Positions 57,495 through 64,000 of a stretch of DNA of 64,000 nucleotides are shown here, one piece after another. The stretch is from Amylostereum areolatum. Its lineage: Eukaryota > Basidiomycota > Agaricomycetes > Russulales > Stereaceae. A program made the position numbers and the translations under genes. The notes beneath the pieces are model-generated. The model saw nothing but the letters and a program-made list of their open reading frames with translations. It searched no databases and was not told the DNA's origin. The stretch lies in NCBI GenBank assembly GCA_012932865.1, contig SAXG01000055.1, positions 1 through 64,000 on the forward strand. Direction: 5' to 3'. The first letter of the stretch is position 1; every line of letters starts with the position of its first letter.

Positions 57495-59239
57495 CTACAT
57501 TCCCGTGTATTCACCCAAGGTAGGTATCTCCAATATGCTAAAAGTTTGGTCATCCTCCTCCTCATAGCCTTCCGTATGCTGACTGTCAGAAACACAGTTT
57601 ATGAGACCGATGGAACCGCCTAAGTCACGACAATGGGAGGAGCGGGAAGAAACAATAGATTTGAGAGTGCCGGGGTCTAGGGTAGTGTAACGTGCGCTAC
57701 AGTACCGTATAACGAGATGGACAGTCTGGGGAAAAGGGAAGAGAAACACTGTCCTTATATACAGGTAGGTACGATGGTGCGATGTGATGCGATAGTGATG
57801 CGAGCAGGGGGAGACAATAAGAAAGGAGTCATGGGGCGGAGGACAGAAGTCCGGAGCGATGATGTCATAGATAAGGGGATGGGGGTCCGCTCGGAAGTCT
57901 GGGCAATGACGTCGTTGGAGCATGTGATGCGAAAAAGAGTCATGTGCTGTGACGCGTCGCGTGTAGGAGGTCTGCAAACAAAGAGAGAAATGGAGCGATC
58001 CGTGACACTGACTTGGTGGCACCGCGTTGAGGACGAAAGGTGCGTATGCGCGCCGCGGAGCCAACCTGGTCTCCAAGTCCTCGATCAAGATGCTAACTGC
58101 AGCTTCAACCTCGTTGAAGTCCGTGAGAATTCCAGTTAACTCCTGGATCTCCTCGTCTAGTGTGCATGCCTCTTCGTGTGCAGATACCTGCACTACTCTA
58201 AAGGGCAGGTAGGCCCGATGTAGGGCCTTCTGGAAAGACCTAACTTTCTTCAAAGTGTTAAACTCAGGCAGAAAATTTTCCAGGGCCGGGTGCAATGCTG
58301 TGTTCCCAACGAGCGATTGAAGTGTTAGCTTTCACTGCTCCTCGGCCTCCTTCAAGTGGGCCTTCCGTGTCTCTTCATTCCTGGCCATGACCTGTTCTAC
58401 CACTGCTTTCCGATCATGCTGATGCTTTATGCGAACAAGGCCCTCCGCCACCTTCCAGAGCTCATCTTGCGTAAACTGAGATGTTGGCGGGTCCGCATGT
58501 GGCCCCATCATTGGCTCTATCCAGGTTGCTCGTCTCTACGTCCGAAGAAGGCGAAGTGAGAAACAACGCATTTGATTGGAAAATGAAACCGGTAGATATG
58601 GAACCCACCTTTACCTTTGCCTTTAAATGCTGACGACAGGTGCAAGATTGGAGAAGACGCAGATGCCACTGTCGGTACCTCCGGTCGTTGAGGGGGATAT
58701 TCAACAGGCCCAGCTGCAGGAATACTCCCCCCCGTGGCAATTTCTTCTGTAGCGGAGATTTCTTCCGCTGCGGTGTTTTTTTCCGGAGCAGAGATTGGAC
58801 CAACCGCGGAACTTTGCGTTGCCGCGGGAATATTCCCGGTGGCGGGATCTCGAACCGCCGCGGGAATATGAGCCGCAGCAGAACGCGGGCCGCTCCAGCA
58901 GGCTTGCCCGGGCGGGGGACCTCTCCTCCCGGGAGTAGTGTTCCTTCCCAGGGGACCTATTTTTGGGGCAGAGGATTTCAAGGCGGGGTGATTGGGCGAG
59001 CTCCCGCCGATGGGTGGGAGGAGTACGATTGGCGGAGCAGTCCTCGAGAGGTCCCGGAAAGGCAGGGGAGACGATTTTCGAGATGGGACGGAGGTTCTTG
59101 TCTCAGATGTGGGCTGGAGATGCTCGTCAGAGGGTGTGGAACTGATTCTCCACGTGGTGACACCGTCTCCCACGGGGCCCCCAATTCTCGTGCTAACCGA
59201 CATTCCACCGGCACCTGTAGAACTTTGCGACAAGGACAT
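57495..59239 (-). pseudogene. Hypothetical coiled-coil protein with an in-frame solo LTR insertion; one upstream TGA
   Basis: Exon 1 (59239-58615) encodes MSLSQSSTGAGGMSVSTRIG, a Pro/Ser-rich region with IPAA-type repeats, and ends at FKGKG before GTAAAG. Exon 2 starts near 58535 (WIEPMMGPHADPPTSQ) and encodes a charged helical region (QDELWKVAEGLVRIKHQHDR; VVEQVMARNEETRKAHLKEA). It then has a TGA at 58334-58332, and continues as ENFLPEFNTLKKVRSFQKAL and DEEIQELTGILTDFNEVEAA. At 58007 it enters a solo LTR and leaves it still in frame for EGYEEEDDQTFSILEIPTLG and the stop at 57495. The family is unknown; it is probably a coiled-coil protein. The TGA sits after EEQ and before KLTLQ, compatible with a former CGA. 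Confidence 0.6.
57584..58007 (-). mobile_element. Solo LTR of the Ty3 chromovirus family inside a coding exon
   Basis: The 424-bp block runs TGTCAGAAAC..CCGTGACA, the reverse complement of the LTRs at 34547 and 41217. A perfect duplication CTGAC flanks it (57579-57583 and 58008-58012). Confidence 0.95.
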
Positions 59240-60100
59240 TGCTGAGGCACAAACACTTTAGTACATGTACAAGGTTAACTGCGTGGACTCTCACCCTTTG
59301 CGAAAGAGGCAAATGGGCCGTATTGTTGAAAATCTTTCACTTATGTTCGGTGTAAATATGAGCACTGTGAGTGGCGGAAGGAAAACTGACGGTCAGCGGG
59401 GTCCGTCAAAGATACATTGGGGGTGGAATGTGAATTGATGTCCATGGGTTCTGACAGGATACATTCATCATTGGTTAGTCTTGCACGACATCTGCGGTAG
59501 CATGGTGGGGGATTACCCGAGAGCGCTGGCTCCACTTTTATTTTGGTCTTCGGGCGCTTATCCATCAGGGGCCGCCAGATCGCTGTGGGCACGGGGCTGT
59601 CAGTATGGAGGAAGATCTCCACGGAAAGATCGACAGACCAAGCGGATCCGACGAATCATCAGATCTACCAATTGGCTTCGAACTACCCTCTCCAGATGCT
59701 GTAAGCACCTGTGAGCTTCAATTGACCCAAAATTGTGGCAACAGGGCCTGAAATCATTGCGCCCACATCGAAAATGGACCCGTCGAGGGCCCCGGCCATC
59801 TGCTGTCTGCTGCTTTGCCGGTTAGTCTGAGCACAACAATGTGCTATCCAAGGTACCTTTGTTGTGTTAGTGGACTTTTCGCTTGCCATAGAGAAAACAC
59901 AGGAGAGATTTGGGAGAGACGAAGACAGTGAGTGGGTCGCGGGGAAGTCGACAGGGAATGTGTGATTAATCCTGTCACGGCACCCGGCAAATGCCGTATC
60001 GACGCGGGATCAGTTCTTCATCGTGGAGAAGTGGTCAGCCTTTTCTTCAACCACCACTCCCCATTCTCCTCCACCGATCCACTCATCCTACCCCAAAACA
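59240..60100. other. Intergenic region between divergent genes
   Basis: It separates the minus-strand gene starting at 59239 from the plus-strand gene starting at 60101. Short frames exist, but no motif is recognised. It probably holds both promoters. Confidence 0.4.
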
Positions 60101-61515
60101 ATGCAATCCAGCGACGCAAGTAGTGAACTGCCCAGCCAGCATGACACGCCTGACAGGCTGTCCGTAGGAGGAGCAATGTCGCCAACCAACCTATCTACGC
60201 CCGCAGCGAGCACCGAGAAGGGAGACCGCAGTGCAGAGGACCGCGTATTGGAAGGAAAAGAGAGTGTAGCAGAAGAAACCATGGTGCGTAGTTGTGATGA
60301 CCATCTGGCTCAGCAGATTGTCTAACATTTTGCAGCAGGTTTCCCCGGGATTGAAGTCTGCCATGCTCGAAGGCAGCAGCACCGCTCCTCACTTTCTCCT
60401 TCAGATTAAGGAGGCTCAGGGAGCCACTGCAGTTCCAGCAGCATCCCAAGTCCCCATGAACCTTGTCAACGATGCCCAGCACCCGACTGAAGTCCGTGAC
60501 GTCGCCGCATCAGTGGTGGGAGTGACACCCCCACCCTCCCCCATGAACGAGCGAGCGGTGTCTCCTTTACTACACAGCAACATCCTGTCCCTGATATCTA
60601 GCACCTCGCAGACGACCACCCCCCTTCCGCAGAGTGAGACGGCAATTGGGCTTGCATCGGACGAGCACAACGACATGGCGGACCACAAAATGCAGCGCTC
60701 CTATGACCCGCGCCCCGGCTGGTCAATTTCCGCAGACATAGCCTGGCTTGTGCGCAGACTAGGCTGGCCTTGCCGTGAATGCCTCGCGGAGCTGATCGCG
60801 CTCCGCCTCCGCAAAGCCCTCGACACGTTGCCCCCTATGACCAAGGTCAGAGAAAATAACACACATATGCACAGCGCAAATAACTGTTGAAAACACAGAG
60901 GGACCTTTAGTCATAAAGTGAAACGCAAAGTGGACTGGCCGGGGATTGAACCCAGGACCTCCCATATTCTAAAAGGGTGCTCTAACCAACTGAGCTACCT
61001 GTCCGATAGTGGGAACAGGTTGGCAGTTGATATAGAGGATAGCACTGAGCTCTGATTGTGTGCAACAGGCCAGGGCTTAGCCTTATTTCAACAATAACAT
61101 CGTTGTAAGTGTCTTTGAGCCCTGGCTTTTATTGATTTACCTGACCTCTCTCGATGCCTGCAGAATCAATACCAGATATGCGTGCAAGAAGCCATCGGAA
61201 GTTCCCTATCGGTGGACGAGGTAGAGGTCTCCCCCAAGATGTTGGCTGCATCTAGGCTGGGGAATTTGCGACGATCATGTGGAAAATGTGGAGCTCGGGA
61301 TCCCCCAATGATCCCCCAATCATGGCCATGGTCCCCAAGGTCGATGCCGTTGGTGTTCCCCGCGGTTCACCTCATGTCCGCGGTGTCAGCATCCCAACCT
61401 CACGGCAGGACAAGGAGACCGGTGCTGCCGTCTCCGCGCTCGCCCCTCTCGGGGTGTACACCAACGCGGCGCTCTTGCAAAATACAGAATTGTACCGTGC
61501 AGGATGGTCAGCGTG
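60101..61515 (+). CDS. Hypothetical protein, at least three exons, tRNA-bearing element in an intron
   Basis: Exon 60101-60283 opens MQSSDASSELPSQHDTPDRL. Exon 60336-60845 (QVSPGLKSAMLEGSSTAPHF to LRKALDTLPPMTK) follows a 52-bp intron in phase. Exon 3 starts at 61164 (NQYQICVQEAIGSSLSVDEV) after an intron of 318 bp that contains element T2. The N-terminal 230 residues are Ser/Thr/Pro-rich with a helical stretch (AWLVRRLGWPCRECLAEL). After about 61270 the best frame changes (VDAVGVPRGSPHVRGVSI), suggesting an indel or a further intron, so the end is approximate. No known domain is seen. Confidence 0.45.
60885..61093 (-). mobile_element. tRNA-bearing LTR-like short element, copy T2
   Basis: It is 209 bp, TGTTGAAAAC..TTTCAACA, with a perfect 5-bp duplication ATAAC (60880-60884 and 61094-61098). 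About ten differences separate it from T1. Removing it leaves a 104-bp intron. Confidence 0.9.
60931..61004 (-). tRNA. tRNA-like gene inside element T2
   Basis: This is the same 74-nt fold as in T1 with a better acceptor stem, GGACAGG/CCAGTCC, and one A-A mismatch. The A box TAGCTCAGTTGG and B box GGTTCAATCCC are intact, so internal Pol III promoter elements are present. The anticodon loop is TTAGAAT, apparent anticodon AGA, with the same T-T mismatch in the stem. A TTTT lies near the element end (60892-60889 region on the minus strand). It is transcribed against the host gene's intron. Confidence 0.8.
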
Positions 61516-61581
61516 ATGGAAGGAAGGAGGTCAGTTTTCCCTCAAACAATATTAGTAGGGACACTAACTTCAATAAATACA

Positions 61582-62881
61582 ATGGCAGCGTCTCCATTGG
61601 CAGTCATCCCATTGCGGGAAGAGCTCCTCCGCATGGCACTCGCGCTCCCAGTCGAGCAACTCACCTTTATTCGGCTCGAAGAAGGACAGGACCTGCAGGC
61701 AATCGCAAGCCCGCACATGCACCCAGTTGGCATCCTCCGGACAAATGTGAAGGGGAAGAAGCGAGCGCGTGACAACATGGAGACCATGGAGGATCCCGCA
61801 GGCCCATCGCGTCCACCCGTTGCCCATTCAAGAGACACGGATGAGGTTCCTCAAGAGGCTCAAGCTCCCCGCGGTCGCTTCCGAGACGAGAAAGGCCACG
61901 TCCGCTCGAGCCGGGTACATTCTCTTTCTTGAGGACCTGCATCATCCCGAGGAACAACACCAACTGCTTTGAGGGAATTGTCACCTCAGCATGGCCGCTC
62001 AACGTCTCGGGGGCCAGCGAGGAAGAAGGTAAAGAAAAGCGGTGCGGCGCATGTCATGACGAAGCAGGGGGATCTTAGAGAGGTAGGCTGACCACCCACA
62101 ACGCTCGCTGACTCTTCTAACTATTTTTTATTCCTAGCATGACCGATGTATGGCATGCAGACAAGATAATCTGCCTTGCTTTGTCGGCGGGAAATCCTTG
62201 AATAGCGTCAAAAGTTGCGTCTCCTGCCGGGCAAAGCGGGGATGCTCACTCACGCAAATGGGTGCCAAAGCCCACCTCCGCCTCTATCGCCAGTATGGCT
62301 TCCTTCACAATGACATCGACTCGGACACCCTGCCCTCCGATGACGAAGGCAGAGCCGCAATGCCATTGACACCCAAATCCCCAGCCCGCCACCGGGCACC
62401 TTCCACGCCTCGGTCGCGCAAAACACAATCTCCATCTCACAGGTCGGGGACACCGGGGCCATCCTGGCAGCGCACACCATCCCTGCCTCCATCTGAAATT
62501 GGGCATGGAGGAGGTCCCATCGTCGTTCAGATTCCGCTAAGGCCTGACGTGGTGCCCAGTCAGGTGCTCGACCTTTCCATGTCAGAACTCGAGGCCTGGA
62601 TAAGCCAGACGAATCCGGCGCAGATTGCGGATGCAGCGCTGCGAATGGCAGCCAGATCCCGGACAGAGATATCCACTCTCCGTTCGCAGCTGACAGAAGC
62701 TTCTTGCCAGGCGCAACGATATCGAGCGGAGTCAGCTGGAGCGCTGCAGGTGATCAAAGGGTTGATGGCAGCCCTCCGTCGCGCGAATATTCCGGGCCTC
62801 CAATTGGCGGCTGATCTCATCCCACCTTCTCCATCTCTTTCCCCGCTGTTGCTTGGCAGGGGTGCATTTACAGCCGTTTGA
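61582..62881 (+). pseudogene. Cys-cluster, coiled-coil hypothetical protein, one in-frame TGA
   Basis: Exon 61582-62082 starts MAASPLAVIPLREELLRMAL. It has a basic segment (KGKKRARDN) and a TGA at 61930-61932 (HSLS*GPASS), then a second basic patch (ARKKVKKSG). A 55-bp intron preserves phase. Exon 62138-62881 begins with a Cys-rich motif, CMACRQDNLPC and CVSCRAKRGC. This resembles Cys-pair clusters of basidiomycete proteins reminiscent of, but not identical to, Zn2Cys6 domains. A Pro/Ser-rich linker and a coiled coil (ISTLRSQLTEASCQAQRYRA) follow. The basic patches suggest a nuclear protein. The function is unknown. The TGA could have been CGA. Confidence 0.55.
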
Positions 62882-64000
62882 TCCCTGGCCCTCACCCCTC
62901 CAGAATGTCATGGCCCTTTTGTCAGCACTCATTGGCAGGAGCCCAGCCCTTGGCTCTATAGCGCCGGCAGGAACGGACACAGTTCCGCAGGCCGCAGATA
63001 CAGACGGTTGTCACGTTGGCTCCCCCAGTGAACATTGTGCAGCAGGATTCCCTACGCCCGACACAGGTGCCAGACGATTCCACGTCGAATAGTGCTGAGA
63101 TCCCTGGTGCAGCGAAGCCAGACAATGACGTCGAGATGATCGCGGCGGACGACGTGCCGCCCCCTCCTTCGAATGCGACCTCACGACCAACTCCGCCGGA
63201 TCTTTCTCTACAGGCTCCGTACGCCACAGGTATCTCCGCTTCCGGTGGGCAGAAGCCTTCCACTTCCGAGTCTGATCCCGTCACACTGGCTCCTGCAGGG
63301 CAGAGCTCTGGCCACGAGGGAAGACTAGAAAGGTGAGCGAGGCCCGTCGTTTCTCCCGGACCATCCGTGCGACGTCTCCCCAAGATCAACTCTTGCCTGG
63401 GAACTCCCCGCGGAGAATACCCCGCGGCAAATTCTCCGTGGCAAATTCCCCACGGCAAATTCCCCGCGGAGAATCCTCTGCAGAGACTTCTGTGTGGCAC
63501 GATGTCCGCGGCAAACTCCTCCAAGCTGGACTTTGTGGCCCACTTTCCCCACGAGACTGGCCTCGTTGCAGCCATCCTACTTCTGTACCCTCTCTGCCCA
63601 CGGGTAGGTACCTGCGGTAGCCAGGAACACCAACCCGCTTGCGAGGACTCCATCGCAGGGAATAACCCGCTGGATACGTCAACTCAAAAGAGCGGCAGTC
63701 GTGAACATCACTCCAGGATTCACCACGGACATCGCCTAACAAAAGCACGTAAAAGAGTACTATCCATCACGAGGGCATCGAGATAAACTGGTTGTTTATA
63801 TCGACCCCTTCCAGACGGATAGTGCTCTAAGCAATCTATTCTCCAGGCACAGTAGAGCTCACCACTTTGCACGCTTTTTCACCTGTGCAGTAGAAACGCT
63901 CGATGAGTCTGTTATCAGTCATGCAATTGATTTATTCAACAAAGGGCAAGAACGCAGTAAATGATTAGATGAACGAATACATTGGACAGCACGAGACAAC
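62882..64000 (+). other. Acidic/proline-rich reading frame and GC-rich short repeats, no confirmed gene
   Basis: Plus-strand frame 63016-63336 (MAPPVNIVQQDSLRPTQVPD; PPDLSLQAPYATGISASGG) looks protein-like and may be the tail of the preceding gene or a new one. At about 63408-63480 CCGCGG and GGCAAATTCCC motifs recur every 15-16 bp. From 63800 to the edge nothing is recognised; a short CCAGGCACAGTA near 63844 resembles the terminus of MITE family S. Confidence 0.35.

Noticed and set aside
63843..63854. CCAGGCACAGTA as the end of a fourth TA-flanked MITE
   Set aside because: Only 12 bases match and the adjacent bases do not fit the family; chance cannot be excluded.

Overview
The window looks like nuclear DNA of a basidiomycete fungus, most likely an Agaricomycete. 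Short introns of about 50-60 bp with GT..AG ends fit gene models throughout. The host gene families (WD40-like, MYND finger, BTB/POZ, Cys-cluster and Agaricomycete-type hypothetical proteins) and a Plavaka DNA transposon point the same way. No complete, undamaged multi-exon host gene could be confirmed. Most recognisable genes carry one or more stops, a frameshift or an insertion, so this is transposon-rich, decaying DNA.

Layout, left to right. 190-3086: 5' part of a minus-strand Ty3-like element with its LTR, inserted in a hAT-type MITE whose other half lies off the left edge. 3384-5981: inverted arms of about 165-bp tandem repeats, resembling a foldback element. 5982-12135: a nearly full Ty1/copia element (minus) that cuts off a host-type gene at 12136-12876. 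13938-14504: a TA-flanked MITE. 16129-21043: a KilA-N/APSES-like fragment and a broken WD40-like gene. 22289-24419: a 655-bp hAT-type MITE and a MYND-finger gene. 27271-29509: a small two-exon gene and a second WD40-like gene split by another 655-bp MITE. 31980-33173: a BTB/POZ gene with one stop. 34547-41639: a full-length Ty3 chromovirus with LTRs, whose pol has eight in-frame stops, all TGA. 41640-42798: a copia 5' end. 43086-46014: MITEs and pyrimidine-rich DNA.

48366-52043 is a decayed Plavaka transposase gene. Four unrelated non-autonomous elements are nested in it: a TA MITE, a tRNA-bearing LTR-like element, a 655-bp hAT MITE and a solo Ty3-type LTR. 52044-52804 holds more LTR debris. 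53352-55850 is a multi-exon pseudogene. 56140-57340 is a minisatellite of about 44-bp units rich in GCGGCCGC. 57495-59239 (minus) is a coding gene carrying a solo LTR that keeps the reading frame open. 60101-62881 holds two plus-strand hypothetical genes, one with a second tRNA-bearing element in an intron.

The most interesting items are these. (1) A 209-bp element with LTR-like ends (TGTTGA..TCAACA) contains an almost complete tRNA-like gene. Two copies have perfect 5-bp target duplications, which recalls TRIM elements that carry Pol III genes in their LTRs. (2) Four hAT-type MITE copies are all exactly 655 bp with perfect 8-bp duplications. (3) The Plavaka gene is a datable stack of insertions. 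(4) Nonsense codons in several genes are mainly TGA, and differences between the Ty3 LTR pair fall mostly at CpG, which points to cytosine deamination.
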